Numbered from the stretch's first letter, positions 38,901 to 53,900 are shown. The stretch: DNA of 64,000 nucleotides from Xenopus tropicalis (GCF_000004195.4 NC_030679.2:32477712-32541711), one strand, 5' to 3'. Notes: a model not told the origin generated them from the sequence alone. Translations and numbers: made by a program.

Positions 38901-41900
38901 ATGTGACATACAGGTATGTTCATAGAAATGATAGAGGATGAGACTATGAGGAACATATATTAATATTTAAGATCTGTGTTTTTTGAGAAAATAGCAGCAA
39001 AATAATTTTTCTAATCAAAAAAGATTTTAAAAATTTGAATGAAAAAATTGATGAGCTTTTGGGAGGAGTAATTTCAACACTGAAGTTATTAAACAACAAC
39101 CCCCTTGTACAATAAAAGGCACTAAGTTTGCCCAGGAGCAGTAACCCATAGCAACCAATAAGATGTTTGCTTTTTAACAGGTGACCAGTAAATTTTACCT
39201 TCTGATTAGTTGCTATGGGTTACTCCTGGGCAAACTTAGTGCCTTTTCTTACATAACCTCCTATTACATAACCCCAAAAAATTTTAAAATATATTTTAAA
39301 AATTTCATTTGACTTAACATGACCAGTTTTACATTAAATATGCCAAAAATCATGAAAAATCCTCAATCAAGTTTAATTGTGACTTTTTTACCCACAATCA
39401 ATTTAAACAAACTTAAATTCAAACGATAATAAATTTAAATCCAAGTACACGTTTTGCAAATGAAATTGTTTAATTGCCAGTTTTACTGTTGCTATGTACA
39501 GGTACAGGTACAGGTACAGAATCCAGAATTACAGGGAAGGTCATCTATCAAGGTCTCAATTTTAATCAAATAATTAAAATTTTGTAAAAATTACTGCCTT
39601 TTTCAGGCCCCAAGCATTTTGAATAACTCTGGGTTAACTTCTATTGGTTTCAGGACTAAGCAGATATTGCTAAAGTTTGTGCACAATACTGTAATGTTAC
39701 TGGTTCCATATTACTGATATTGGGCCCACTAAAATTTCCAAAAGACACACAATATTATATAAAAAAAAGATTTCATTTATTTATTTATTTAGGGACAGCT
39801 GAGAAAGAGAGAGACTGAGAAAGAGAATTCAAAATAAAATCCCAAACAAAATAAAATTAAGATATTCAATCAAAATGCCCTCCCTTTGCCCCTACCACTA
39901 TGCTATGGGTACTTGTAACTGTTGCTGTTTTATTACTACAATCAGTTTTTGATGTAAACTATATGAGAAAAAAGCCAATGGCAGATAATATCAAAATAAA
40001 GGACATACTGTATGAATCTGCTGCTAATAAAATATTTCCACTCATGAGGCTTGGGTTTCATCTCATTGAGAGGCTGAGTATTTTAGAACTCTGTTTTTTA
40101 TAGGGTGGCGTCATTTATTTTCAACTTTCGCCTCTTTTTGTTCTGTGCTTTGCCTGTGCCTTATACGTGACCATCTTTCTTTGTACTGAGCAGAACCTTT
40201 TTCTTTTTTGACAATAATGGGCGAGTGGTGAGTGTATATTTCTCATGCAGTTTTGCCTTCTATAATATGAATTAGGTTTTCACTAATCTACCCTGTCCCA
40301 GTTTGAGTCTGGCATTTTATTTTATCAAGGCAGATTTGTTTTATCTCTAAAACCAATTACCTCTCGTCCATCTGTCTCCTAACATGCGTTGACTGAAGCA
40401 AAAGATCACTAAAATGGTTTTCTTTTTCAAGGGCATTCTTTTATATCTGAATGGCTTTCTTTTTAGTACAGCTTAATGTAACTCATTAAAGGCGTTATGT
40501 CTAAAATGACAAAATAACTGACGAGCAGAGCAGACTGAATGACTTATGTTATGTGTTTTTCCCAATAAATGGAGAACACACATAGAACATCTGATGACAG
40601 ATAAGAGCCCCCACGCAAATTTGATCTGCCCATTTCCTGTCTGAAAAAGCAATAGACAGTTAATGTTAATTCTTGCTTCAATATCTGACTCCCCGATGTC
40701 TGTGCAGGGCCTTTTATCTGTGCTCCCAAGTCTAAGGGGCTGATTTACTTACCCACGAACGGGTCGAATGGAGTCCGATTGCGTTTTTTTCGCAATGATC
40801 GGTACTTTGCGATTTTTTCGTATGTTTTGCGATTTTTTCGGATTCTTTACGAATTTTTCGGATCCAATACGATTTTTGCGTAAAAACGCGAGTTTTCCTA
40901 TCCATTACGAAAGTTGCGTAAAAAGTTGCGCATTTTGCGTAGCGTTAAAACTTACGCGAAAAGTTGCGCATTTTTCATAGCGTTAAGTTTTAACGCTACG
41001 AAAAATGCGCAACTTTTCGCGTAAGTTTTAACGCTACGCAAAATACGCAACTTTTTACGCAACTTTCGTAATGGATACGAAAAACTCGCGTTTTTACGCA
41101 AAAATCGTATTGGTAACGAAAAATTCGTACAGAATCCGAAAAAATCGCAAAACATACGAAAAAGTCGCAAAATGTTCGTTTTCAAGTCGGAACTTTTCCA
41201 ATTCGGGTCGGATTCGTGGGTTAGTAAATCAGCCCCTAAGTATGACCTCCATTTTGAAGTATTATTGCTATTTTTTCCCATATCTTTTTCTGTGCCGATC
41301 TTTAAATACAAATATTTAAGAGGAATACACAACCAAATAAAGTCCTTCGGCTTTTTTTTGTCCCCTAGTTTATTGTTTGTGTTCCAGTACAACATGTACA
41401 ATATGTATTATTTTGTATTATGTATTGTTAATATTAATTATCAAGATGCATTATTATAATTATTAATAATGAAAGAGAATAATTAATATTAATAATGCAA
41501 CTCTAGAATGAATGTGATAGGCAAAACCAATTTTTAAAGCTTCATGATTGGAAGATACAGTATATGCTCAGAAAATAAGCATTGGTGTAGGGGGAACAAA
41601 CATGTAAACCTCAATAAAGAAAAGTCATACAGTATGTTCCAAACACAAGCAAACTCAGCATATCAAAACTGTCACATGAAATATAATTTTTTTTTTCCTG
41701 CGGATTATATTGGGCTTGTTTTAGGAAATATTCACTATTGTGTCTGTTAGTGACTAGTGTTTTCATTCTCGGTTATGGCTTTTACTTACTTATGAATAAA
41801 GTCCAACTGCATTAGTTTTCAGCAATTATTAATAATCTGCATACAATTTATTATTTTTCAATAAGGTAAGGAAGAAAAGTTTCTTTTCCTGTGAGAATAC

Positions 41901-44900
41901 GATGCCAAATACAGTCAATTGGTTGCTTAACCAAGTTGGCAGCTTATTGGCCCCTGTACAGGCCTACCCAAACGATATCTGGTCAAAAATAGGGCAGATA
42001 TCTATGATTGGGCAGGTCTGAAAATCCTGTCCAGGGCCTCATTGGCTCGATGAGGTGGTCCTTGCCTTGATGGCCTGTTTCTCCATCATTGTGTTACGAT
42101 ATTGCCCACCTCAAGGTGGACTTATCGGGAAAGATCCGCCAACAATCGCTTTTCTAATGTGTTGCCAACTTAAAACACACAAAGCAGCATCTACAACACT
42201 TGTGATCTGCCTGGATCTTTTCATGGATACACCTGTGACACATCTAATACCCAAGAACCTCAATGTGGCTTGCAAGCAGAGTGCCATATTTTATTTTACC
42301 CATCTTGGCCACCTAACAAGTAGCTTTAAGCAGTTTGTAGACTGACCTAGTCAATGTAATCATTTTCAATACAATATTGAAAGAAAAAGATTTCTGTCTT
42401 ACCAGCTCTCGTACACCATATTGCTTTTCAACTTTGATTTTCAAGCTCTTAAAACACTCTTCCATTCGATCATGAAAAGGCCGAAGGTCATCAGTAACTC
42501 GTTTTTCATGGATTCGTATTCCAGCCCCAAGCAAAGGTGTCTATATAAAGTATATAACTCAGTAGATTTATGTTTTGTTTTATGTACCTTATCTCACTCA
42601 TGGGCTAACAGGAGTCATGTTCATTTGCTAATGGCGTATTGGCATAATAGAATGAGATCATTTATACAAATGGCTAAACTTCATGTACGCTTAATAACTA
42701 ATATACGCTTAGACATTTCTTCAGTAGTTTAAATAATTACAACAACTTTTGCATGCCCTTTAATATACCTGACCCGTGCTTGCAAATGTAATACAATGAT
42801 ACATTCTTTAATTAAATGGCTGTAAACACTGTATGGAATAAACAGTTCGGCTTTAATATTGTAACGATAGTTACGGCTTGCAGCCTTTTATTAACCATTA
42901 TTACTAATACATGTATATACAAAATTAAGCCCTTAGAATGTCCTTTGGCTAGATACTGGATGTAAACAGTAATAGAGAAGGCAGAGCCAAAGCTAACACC
43001 GAGGCAGCTGGTACCGAATGAGGATATGATCGTGGTACTAATAACAGTGTTAAAGATTTTTGGAATAGTAGAGGCATTCAAGCACAAAGTTGCAGCATTT
43101 CTGTCTTACAGAAGTCAGATCTAAATCAGTGCCGTCCAACTTATGGCATGTATTGGGCTGATTCATTCTTACAGAGGGTGTTTGAGGGCCAGGTTATATT
43201 AAAATGATCATGTTATACATTAAAGCTGATTGAGCCCTAAAACAGACTGGGAGACATACTGTAAAAATCCTCTGAGAGGCAACACTCAGCCTGGGGTGCT
43301 TGGTCTGACAATGGAATTACAGAGACAACGTAATTACTTTATTGGCTTCCAAAATATGAAATAAAATGCAAAAAAGGTTGCTAGGTTAATACCGATATCT
43401 ACCGGAGTGTAAAAAAAGAGGTAAATTGTAGAAGACCATATCTACTCAATATATATGGTCCTTTGATTCTAATTAGTGAGCAAATCTGTCCTGTTTCACA
43501 GAGAAATTTGCAAAACTGATGAAAATTTCGTGAAACTGGAACAAATGTGCAAACTACGCATGGCAATTTTTCTTATGTGCAACAATTTTTTCTTGAGCAC
43601 ACATCTTTTTCTTAAGTGTGTGACTTTTTTCTCACTTCAATTACATTAAAGTCAATGGGCGTTTTCTCACAGTCAATTTTTGCTGCAGTTTTGTGAAAAA
43701 AATTGCCGAAATGCGGGATTTCACTGCGAATCCACGCCTGGTGAAAACATGCGCTCATTATTAATTTTATTTTGACTGCAGAAAGGGGTTCACTACAACT
43801 CTGTAGTCCATGTGCCTATAGCGCAGTGTGGGGTCCAGAACAGTGGGGCTTATTATTATAGTAAGATGTGGAGAACATTTTTTTTTGCCTTTCTTTATTC
43901 ATGGAAGTATAGAAACCTTTTGATATCACAGAGCAGTGGTGTTGCGAGTAGTGCTAAGAGAAATTTTCCCCTGTAGCATGGACTCGTCATGAGAAAAACA
44001 CACTGAAAAAAAGCATGTGAAGAAAAGCCCACTGACCAATTCATTTTGCGTGAAAAATACACCACCAAAGAAAAACATCCATTGACTTCAATAAACTGGT
44101 GTGGAAAATAGAGCAGTAAATGGGCAGGGAAAAATGCTTCCACCGTGCGCGCAGCGATTTTAAACTCCTTCCAATCCTAATCCAATGCTAATTAGGATTA
44201 GGATTCGGTTCGGGATTCGGCCGAATCCTGCTGGGTGGGTTCAGAAGTTTGGCCAAACCCAAAAAAAGTGGGTTCGGTGTATCCCTAATAGGGGCAAAAT
44301 AGATAGATTTGTTCATCTTGCGTTTCAGGTTCCATGTTGGATGCCAGCGAGGGCACCATCTGCAAGGAGTTTGTATGTTCTCCCTGTGCTTGGGTGGTTT
44401 GCTCTGTTTAACTGTGAGACGTCACTGCTGGTAAAAAGCTTGGTATTTTCTAAAGAGATTTTTTTTTTGTGTAACTCATCCTCATTAACTTCAGCCAAAA
44501 CAAACAAAAACGTATGTGATTTCTGTAGGAGGCTTATATGTATGACTTTTTTTTTGTTGGAAAAATATAAACCTTACTATCTATGTTGAAAGGCAGAGAA
44601 TTCATTCAAGGAAAACTATTCAGCGCAGTAAAACCATCAATAATTACTCTACCTGCCAAGCAATAAGATCCTTTAGTCTGTTCAGCTTTTCGTTGTCTTC
44701 TGGGTGCTCTTGAATATATTCATCTGTGAAGAAAGCCTATGATTGTGCGGAAAAAGAAATTTCCAAAATGAAATCGGTTTTAAAAAAAAATAGTTTCTTG
44801 ATCTCAGTTTTTATCTGGGCAAATTGAAAGTTACAGAGGTTTACTGCTGTTTCTGCAAATAAATGGGCAGTTTGCAGCTGAAATGAAGGTGCATATTTAT

Positions 44901-47900
44901 ATTTGGAAAGGTGTCTAAAAACTGGAATCAACCACTCATGTAAAATGATAAATATTTACAAAGTGTAGCTGTGTACAATTCTGGCATGAAATGATAATTT
45001 AACTCCATTATTCTATAATTGCTTTTTTCAGATTTACAAAAGTATAGAGCAACTGAATGAGCAATTTCCCAGTAGACTGTGAGGCATGACTAATAACAAG
45101 GAATACCCTGCATTCTATAAATATTTTCTTTGATACCTTTTCATATTTTGCAAATCCTCCCATTACAGCAGGGTCAACGATCCCATTCAGGCACATTGAT
45201 AATGGGTTGATTGGCAGATTTTCATCACTTTGGTACTGATTGATGAGCATCAGTATTTTTTCATTGGTTGCAGACATTGTTTCAATAGCGTTCTCTAGAG
45301 GGCTGATAGTTGCCTGTGATATAAGTACAACATATTTCATAATAAAGGAATATTGCATATATTATTAGCATTTTTTTAAGGTTATGTATTAAAGGCCCTA
45401 ACCAGGGGCAGAAACACATAGCATGAAATCAGTAGATAGAACTTACAGGTCACTTGTTTAAAAGCAAACATCTTATTAGTTAATATGGGTTACTTCTTCT
45501 GGGCAAAATTAGTGCCTTTTATTACATATGGGTAGTAATGGGCAATATAATTTGGCAGGCATGGATTCGTGGCAAATTTTGGCATTACGACATTGGCGGA
45601 TTGTTTCACGAAACAGGCATAAAAATGTGCTGTGTGACACAAAAATTGTCGCCCGCATCAAAAAAAATTGTTGTGCGTTGATTTTTTTATGTGACGTGCA
45701 TGACAATTTTTTTTTTGACGCAAGACATTTTCTCCACTTTGAGAATTTGGCAAAAAAATTGTCATGGGTCGTTTTGGTTTTTTTTTATGTGCGGGACATT
45801 TTTTTGCTGTACGCATCCAAAAATTGTTGGACGCAAGACATTTTCTCCACTTCGCAAATTTTTTGCCTGTTTCACGAATCTTTTAAAAGGGACAGATACG
45901 CTCATCACTACATATGGGGGTTTATTTTTAAACAAAAATTTGACATGGGCATTTGTATTCCATGTGCCACAAAGTTTTTTTTTGCATTCCATGGGCACCG
46001 CAGAAGTTATCTCATAAATCTGTGTTCTGCATTTATTCATACTTCTTTGGGTTCACTGGGGACTTCTTCATTAACATTTTCATCCCTGGGTCATGGACAC
46101 AAAAAAAATCCACTGCACGCTAAATGCAAGCTACAAATTCCTGTGTGTAAGGCCCTATACAATAATGGTACATTTGGTACGTACATGTGACATCGATGTA
46201 ACTTCAAACCAGCGCAATATTCCTGGTAATCTGTAGGCTGTGAAAAAGGTTGTTCTCTCAATCCACATCGACTGTTAATAAATAGCAAAAAAATAAATAA
46301 ATATTGAACAATATAAAAAAGTGTAATTTTGACATTCTAAGATTAAAATACAGCCGTAAAAAATAGATCTAAAGCTACTTTTCACACTTGAAAAATTGGT
46401 AAATTAACAAGAAAAATACTGAAAGCTAAATATATATAAAACTGGGGTGTCACTTTTTTTTCAACTTCAAACTAAGGTCATTTTCACTACTGATTAAGCA
46501 ATTGTTTTCCACTGTAACCAAGTGGCAAATGAAAGCTGGTTTTAGTAACTTAGGGGGGCTTATTTAGTCAAATGATATCTGTGTAACTTTCGCATTTTGT
46601 CATACTTTGATTAACCTCCAGTATTAAAAACCACAAATGTTATCTTATTTTTTTTAAAAAAAATCAGAAATAAAAAACTGTTAGAACAAAATCAGAAGGA
46701 TTCGTAAATCAAATTCGTAATTTTGCATTATTTTTGATGTGTCGTTGACTAAATAGTTATACTTGTTAATTCCATAGTTAAAAACTGAAAAGTGAAATCT
46801 TAACTAGGACATCTCCCATTGACGTATGTTTTACATTTGTGTTTTTCAAGGTTTTATTTTTCTCTTAATAAATATTAAAAATTCTCCTATTTTTTTAATC
46901 ATTATTAAATTGTATTATTTTTAAAGTGAAAACCTGAATTATGGAAGAAAAATACAAAGGTTGATAGATCTGCCCCAATATGTACTACAGGTACAGGAGT
47001 CTATGGGATAAGTCTTCTCCCATAGCTTCCATTTTAATCAAATAATTAGATTTTGTAAGAATGATTCCCTTTTTCCCTGTAATAATAAACAAAATACCTT
47101 GATCCCAACTAAGATTGAATTACACACAATTTTGCCATTATTCAAATGCTTGTTTTATTGTTTCTATTGAAAAGGTTGGTGACTGTCGCTGAGTATTCCA
47201 ATTCTCTACATCTTTCTGCATTTCCCTGCTAATAAATGGTAAAGCCATTTCTAAGGACATAAATACAGTTTGTATTTCAGTTGGTGGTAGGTTCCCTGTT
47301 CATTTATAAACAACTGCAAAAAATATATCAAATCTATGCAATTTAAGCAAAATGTTAGTAGGACTAGAAATAAACGCAAACCATATTATGTCCTAGCATC
47401 TCTGTGATTGCTTTTATGCTCAGTCTTCGAGTCTCAAGTCTTCATGGATCACTCCTAAACATGTCTATGCTTACTGATTTGACCTTGGCCTGCCTATTCA
47501 CCAGTCTGCTGCCTGCTACCTTAGGAGACCCTTGCCTGTTTCTTAACAATTTTCTTGCTTATCCCTCGACTATGATTTCTGTTAATTGACTTCACTTTAG
47601 CCTGTTGTGACTACATTAGGAATCCTTCATGGAGATTCATAAAATTAACACAAGGTGCCAAGCCGTCCTCATAGTTGGACTATAACCTGTATGTAAGAAT
47701 GGTTGTTCCTCTACATGTCTTTCTCCGTTTCCTGCTTCTAGAAAGGTTTTATCATCTATATATTGATTCACATAAGAAAATATATCTTCCCCATTTTTTA
47801 TTGCCATCAGTAGGTTCTTTGTTTAATAATATATGGATACTAGATGTTTCTACTACATTATTAAATAAATAGTGGGAAACAGATGAAGCATAACTGTAAT

Positions 47901-50900
47901 TTCCAGCTGCACTGTTTTGACCGTGTAAAAGATTAGTGGGCATTCTTTCATTACAGAATGTCACTGTTGCATGGCACTGATAATTTCTGCTGGAATGATT
48001 AAATTAAGATATACATGCACACCTGCTTACCCATTACAAAACATGCACATTATTTTGTTTTATCATTCTCCACTTATCAGAAAGTGCAGCTGTCATAAAG
48101 CACTCATGTAAGGTTTTATTCATATTTTTGTCCTGTAACAACAATAACATTACTCACTGGATGCCTCGGTAACACAATAAAACCTTACTGCAGCTTTTTG
48201 CTTCTCTGTAATAAATTCTGCTTGGAAATTCTAATTCTTGCAACAACAAATGTGGAGTATTATACTGGCAGAGGAAATAAGAAATACATTTCACATGACA
48301 AAGTAAATAATAAAATATCTGTAAGGTCACTAGCCTACTTATATATAACACAGCTGTCAGATGTTGCAGCGGTTACAGACAGTTATAACTAACACTGATA
48401 GAAAATGTGCATGAAGAAAAAGCAGAATATTGCACTGAAAAACATGATCTAATCAAATTTAATATGGAAAAAAATATTATTAACATTTTTATTAATGTAA
48501 AAATAGAGATCTGCAAAAAGATTTGCAAATAATCAACACTAAACAGGAAATATTTTCCTGCAATCATGTCTTTTTGGAGGAATATTTATAATAATCAGCT
48601 TTATTGAATGTTGGAGATAAATTTCATATTACTCCTATGGTATCTAGGTAGATTTTAGGTATGGGACCTATTATCCTGAACGGCCAGGAGTAATTAAACC
48701 CAATAGGATTTTTTTGCCTCTGATAAGGATTAATTATATCTTAGTTGTGATCAAGTACAAGGTATTGTTTTATTATTACAGAGAAAAGGGAATCATTTAA
48801 CCATTAAATAAACCCAATAGGGCTGTTCTGCCCCCAATAAGGGGTAATTATATCTTAGTTGGGATCAAGTACAAGGTACTGTTTTATTATTACAGAGAAA
48901 ACGGGAATCATTTAACTATTAAATAAACCCAACAGGAGTGTTCTGCCCCAATAAGAATTAATTATAGCTTAGTTGGGATCAAGTACAGGTACTGTTTTAT
49001 TATTACAGAGAAAAGGGAAATCATTTTTAATTGAATTGCAATTGAATTACATGATTACAATGGAGTCTATGGGAGGTGGCCTTTCTGTAATTTGGAGCTT
49101 TCTGGATAACAGGTTTCAAGATAGCAGATCCCATACCAGTAGCATCCAAAAATCTCCCAAAATTTTGGCTGTGGAAAAAATTGTGATCCAAAACACACTT
49201 TTACCATACATTTATGTATAAACTATTATTAAGTGAAAACTCAAAATCACGTCCATTGTTTTAATCTTAATTAATAAAGCATATAAACAAGGGGAGCATC
49301 TGGATTAATGACTGAAATTAATTAACCAACTGGAGTGTTACAAAAACTGTGGATCTAACAATAGTGTGCACAGTCAAACAGAAATTTCTTAGAAGTAGGT
49401 TAGGCATTTTCTTCTGCTTAAATAAGCCCCTGCACCAGGAAATGAAGCTTGTGAAGTGATGGGAGAAAACAAATTCTATAGACGCGTGGATGTACAATCG
49501 TATCTAAAAGCTAAATTAAAGATGCAGAGTAGTTTTGGTCTCCAGTGCTCCAAAGGGATATTACTGCAATACAGAAAGTCTAAAGAAGAGCAACTAAGTA
49601 TAAAGGATATTAAATGCCTCAGTTATGAGAAATGGTTGATCAAGTTGAGATTATATGATAATACGTTAACTATGTATACATGCAGCATATGGGGGGGATT
49701 GTGCAATAAACTCTTCTGGTTTATTTACCAGTAGATCCTTACAGTGAATGTGAGAGCATCTATTCAGATTAGAAGAAAGAGTGAAACATTATTAAAAAAG
49801 TTGGCTCTTTCACTCTACTGCACATGTGTCAGCCCCGGGATTTAGAAGAAAGAAGGAGTGATTACTATGAAGAACCCCAAGCTGGGGCAGTTTTTTCTAA
49901 CAGGAGCATAACTTTTGGCACCCCCAAGTCGTTGTGATGTTTACTCTCCTTTAAGATGCAAAAGGGCTTGTTTTGTTTTTGCAGTTGTACTGGCATAAAT
50001 ATTATCTAGTTTTCTAGGTCCAATCGCTCCTATAAATTCAGAAAGCAATTTCTTTCCACTCTGATTCAAATTGGAGAGATTTAAAAACAGTTGCGCTGTA
50101 TATATTTATATCAGGGATCCCCAACCTTTCTTACTCTTGAACCACAGTCAAATGTAAAAAGAGTTGGAGAGGAACACAAGCATCATAAAAGTTCATGGAG
50201 GTGCCAAATAAGGGCTGTGATTGGCTATTAGGCAGCCTCTATGCACACTATCAGCTTACAGGGGCTGTATTTGGTAGGAAATCTTGTATTTATTCAACCA
50301 AAAGGCAGGAATTCAAAAATAACTACTTGGTTTGGGGGCACTGAGAGCAACATCCAAGGGGTTGGTGAGCAACATGTTGCCCCCGCGCCACTGGTTGGGG
50401 ATCACTGATTTATTGTATAAAGAAATTTGTAATATATCCTTATAGAGTAGATCTTATTAGTGTGGGAATCCAAAGCTTGACAGTCAACTTTAAGAACTAA
50501 AGTTTGCTTCTGAATTAACTACATATCTCCATTTATCTTCTACTGTAGGGGAATATTGTACTGAATTTAAGAGGTGCATGATGACCCATTTTTGGGAACT
50601 TCCATGCATGATATACATCATCCGGTAGCTCTGTAGTGCTGGCACTCTCAACATCAGAACTGCTACTCTTTAATGTTTGACAGCATTACTTGTAGCTAAT
50701 TATTGGCTTCAGATCTAGGTGAAAATTAATGCCTCACCTTTTCAAAAGAGACATTGTCCTCCCTAGTTAGTAGCTTCTTTATTATTGCACTTCTCCCTCC
50801 TGCTCCAAAATCATGTGGATGGTAGCACATCCTGCACTCCTGGTGTAATTCTCCCTGATGAGAACTCCCTGATGTTGAGCACATCATTCAATAATGCAAA

Positions 50901-53900
50901 CTTTTAAAAAGGAGTCTTAGCACTCACAGTTAGTTCAATGGTGTATGTTATGGTTTCTAGCAAATTAAATAGCATACATGGTTTCACCAATTGTAGATTC
51001 TAAGACTCCTTTTTTTCAAACATTTCTCCTGCTGCCAAAACATGGTTCCTCTGGGTCCTGCTGACTTCTCTGTAGCCTCTAGGCCAGTGATCCCCAACCA
51101 ATAGCTTTGAGCAACATGTTGCTCCCCAACCCCTTGGATGTTCCATCCAGTGGCTTCAAAGCAGGTGCATATTTTTGATTTCCTGGTTTGAAGGCAAGTT
51201 TTGGTTGCATAAAAACCCTGTGTAATGCCAAACAGAGCCTTCTGTAAGCTGTCAGTCCACATAATGGCTACCAAATAGCCAATCATAGCTCTTATTTGGC
51301 ACCACTGGAACTTTGTTTCCATTTGAATATGGCTTACCTGTGTAAAAGGTTGGAGACCCCTGGTGTAGACCTTCCTGGCAAAATGGGTTTGTTAAGGCTA
51401 GGTGCCATAGTCACTTTAATCTCTCCTCTGTTTCTTGATAAAAACACATCAAGGATGCCTAGGAAGAACTGTGGATCACTGCCTCCATATATTTCATACA
51501 CACTAATCTCTCCCTTTCCCTATGAAACAAGCTATATTTCACTCCATTTTCCCCTAGCACGCAGTGATGAGAGAGTGAATAGAGAAGGCTTCTAGAACAG
51601 AACCTGGAAAGGTGTTTGTTTTGTGCAAATAAGGCATCTGATCTGGAATACTTATATTGTGTCTTCTCTGTAGGTGACTGGGACTAGTTCCTAAGGGAGG
51701 CATGGATTTTGTTTGGATTTAACTGGAGACTGTCACCTAAGCTGCATTTTTGTAATACAGTGTTGTCTGTCCCTCGAATCCCACGCACAATATATTTGTT
51801 ATATTTATTTAGTGTATACAGGAGCAAGGGCCAACACCATGGGGCCCATTTACTTACTCACGGGCCGAATGCGTCCGATTGCGTTTTTTTCGTAATGATC
51901 AGTATTTTGCGTTTTTTTCGGAAAATTATCGCGACTTTTTCGTTACCAATACGATTTTTGCGGAAAAACGCGAGTTTTTCGTAGCCATTCTGAAAGTTGC
52001 GCTTTTTTCGTAGCGTTAAATCTTAAAAGGCGCGACGTTTTGCGCAAGTTTTAACACTACTAAAAAATCGCAACTTTTTGCGCAAGTTTTAACGCTACGA
52101 AAAAAGCGCAACTTTTCGCGCAAGTTTTAACGCTACGAAAAAAGCGCAACTTTCGGAATGGCTACGAAAAACTCGCGTTTTTTCGCGCAAATCGTATTGG
52201 TAACGAAAAAGTCGCGATAATTTCCGAAAAGTCGTAAAGGCGCCGAAAAGATCGCAAAAAATACGAAAAAGTCGCAAAATGTTCGTTTTCCAATCGGAAT
52301 TTTTCCAATTCGGATTCGAATTCGTGGGTTAGTAAATCAGCCCCCATGTGTTAGATCCCACCATTCCAGCTTCTGTCAGGTGATCACGGTGGTGTCTAAT
52401 AAAAAGGCATTCATTTGGAAATTTTCACCTTGTTAAAGCAAGTTGCTGGAAAGACTTTTCCCTATAGAAATGTCTAAAGAAATACAATAAATGCTTCCAA
52501 GCACATTTTTATAGGTATTCCCTTAAACTAAGAACAGTTGTGTGAATTAAATGAAGGTCCTCAAGGAGCGTACTTTGGCAGGTCTGAGGTATGCCTTCTC
52601 AATGGGAAGGCAAAATAAATTAAAAAAACTATAAATCAATAGCTATTTTTGATCATTTTACCATTTTCTTATACAGGTATAGGATACGTTATCTGGAAAC
52701 CTGTTATGCAGAATGCTCCGAATTATGGGAAGGCCATCTCCCATAGAGTCCAATTTAAGCAAATAATTCTTTATAATTTTTAAAAAGGATTTCCTTTTTC
52801 TCTGTAATAATAAAACAGTACCTTGTACTTGATGGTAACTAAGCTGCATATATCCATATTGGGGGCAAAACAATCTTATTGGGTTTATTTTATGTTTAAA
52901 TGATTTTTAATTATGTAAAGACCCCTTATCTGGAAAACCCCAGGTCCCAAGCATTCTGGATAATAGATCCCATACCTGTATAAGGCTGCTATGAGTTTGT
53001 GGTGCTTTTTTGGAATTATCATGATACTTACAGCAAACTCATTTTCAGGATCGATCGACCCCTTCCTTACGGGCTTGGAATAGTGAAATCTTTGCACATA
53101 ATTTGACTTGTAAAAACTAAAAGGAATAAGATGACAATCACATAAAGCAAACAGTACAATCCCAAGTACTATATCACATTCTTGTCATTCTAGTAATACA
53201 TTCACATGTACTGACATCTATAAATCTGATTTGCGACTGCATTCATATTTTAACAGGCCAACCTTGACAAGTAATGCAATAGATTTAGTATTATACAACA
53301 GATTTAGCATTATACTATAAATATGTGTATTAATACATGAACAGTGTCTCTAAAAGACTCTGGAGCCATAAAACCAATTATTAAATATATTTTACTCACT
53401 CCCTCTATTTGTTTACTTTATAGCACATCCAAAATCTTGGTAATTAGGGTCAATATATTCATGATAAAGCCTAATCCTAACCCTTTGTTACCAGTGCTAA
53501 ATCTACTATCAGAAAATACAGGGTCAGATTGGTCAGATGAGACACCAGGAGAAAACCCTAGTCCTCATAGTCCCTGCCAACCCAGGCCCACTTCATACCA
53601 TGTAACAACCCCCTATGGATTTGTTTGGATTCACCTGCTAGATTCCGGCTTTAAATTAGCTTTAATGTACATGGGAGAGGATGTGAAAATAACTGAAAAT
53701 CATCCACAACACAAAAATATTTCCTTTGTGCATGTTGGATAGAACTTTTTTTTTAACTCTTTATTTATATTTTTTAACAGGTTAAACAAATTATCGCAAT
53801 TCTATAGAAGTAAAAAGTAAGAAGAGAGAAGGGTACAGAAAGAAAAGAAAGGGGAAAGGAAAAAGGAAAATAAAAAGAACAAAAGCTACATAAATAAAAT

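Larger units (their letters stand above)
38569..42402 (-). other. dock2: dock2 intron, 3.8 kb
   Basis: Contains a palindromic MITE (39.1 kb), a CAGGTATGGGA fragment (39.5 kb) and a 500-bp palindromic element (40.7-41.2 kb). 41.95-42.19 kb resembles the GC-rich element at 28.9 kb. No other exon is seen. Confidence 0.7.
42541..44652 (-). other. dock2: dock2 intron, 2.1 kb
   Basis: Contains a hAT-like element at 43474..43763 and a hAT-like fragment at 44165..44290; otherwise AT-rich with nothing recognised. Confidence 0.7.
45314..46184 (-). other. dock2: dock2 intron, 871 bp
   Basis: Contains part of a palindromic MITE (45418..45530) into whose end a hAT-like element (45533..45910) inserted. 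Long plus-strand frames here are element sequence, not genes. Confidence 0.8.
46272..53031 (-). other. dock2: dock2 intron, 6.8 kb
   Basis: Contains an AT-rich MITE-like stretch (46553..46978), CAGGTATGGGA copies at 46.99, 48.66 and 52.67 kb, two GATCCCCAACC elements (50.1, 51.1 kb), a fragment of the TTAA element family (49.80-49.96 kb) and a 500-bp palindrome (51.84 kb). 47.2-48.6 kb shows nothing recognisable. Confidence 0.7.

Noticed and set aside
40952..41401. 149-codon minus-strand open frame
   Set aside because: It is read through one arm of the 500-bp palindrome; the same peptide ([14 protein letters not shown]) appears from every copy in the window.
41940..42190. GC-rich stretch as a possible exon
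   Set aside because: It resembles the palindromic element at 28.9 kb rather than coding sequence, and shows no DOCK2 similarity.
45528..46190. 220-codon plus-strand open frame
   Set aside because: It covers a hAT-like element and antisense intron sequence and has Phe/Lys runs from T/A tracts; no protein family.
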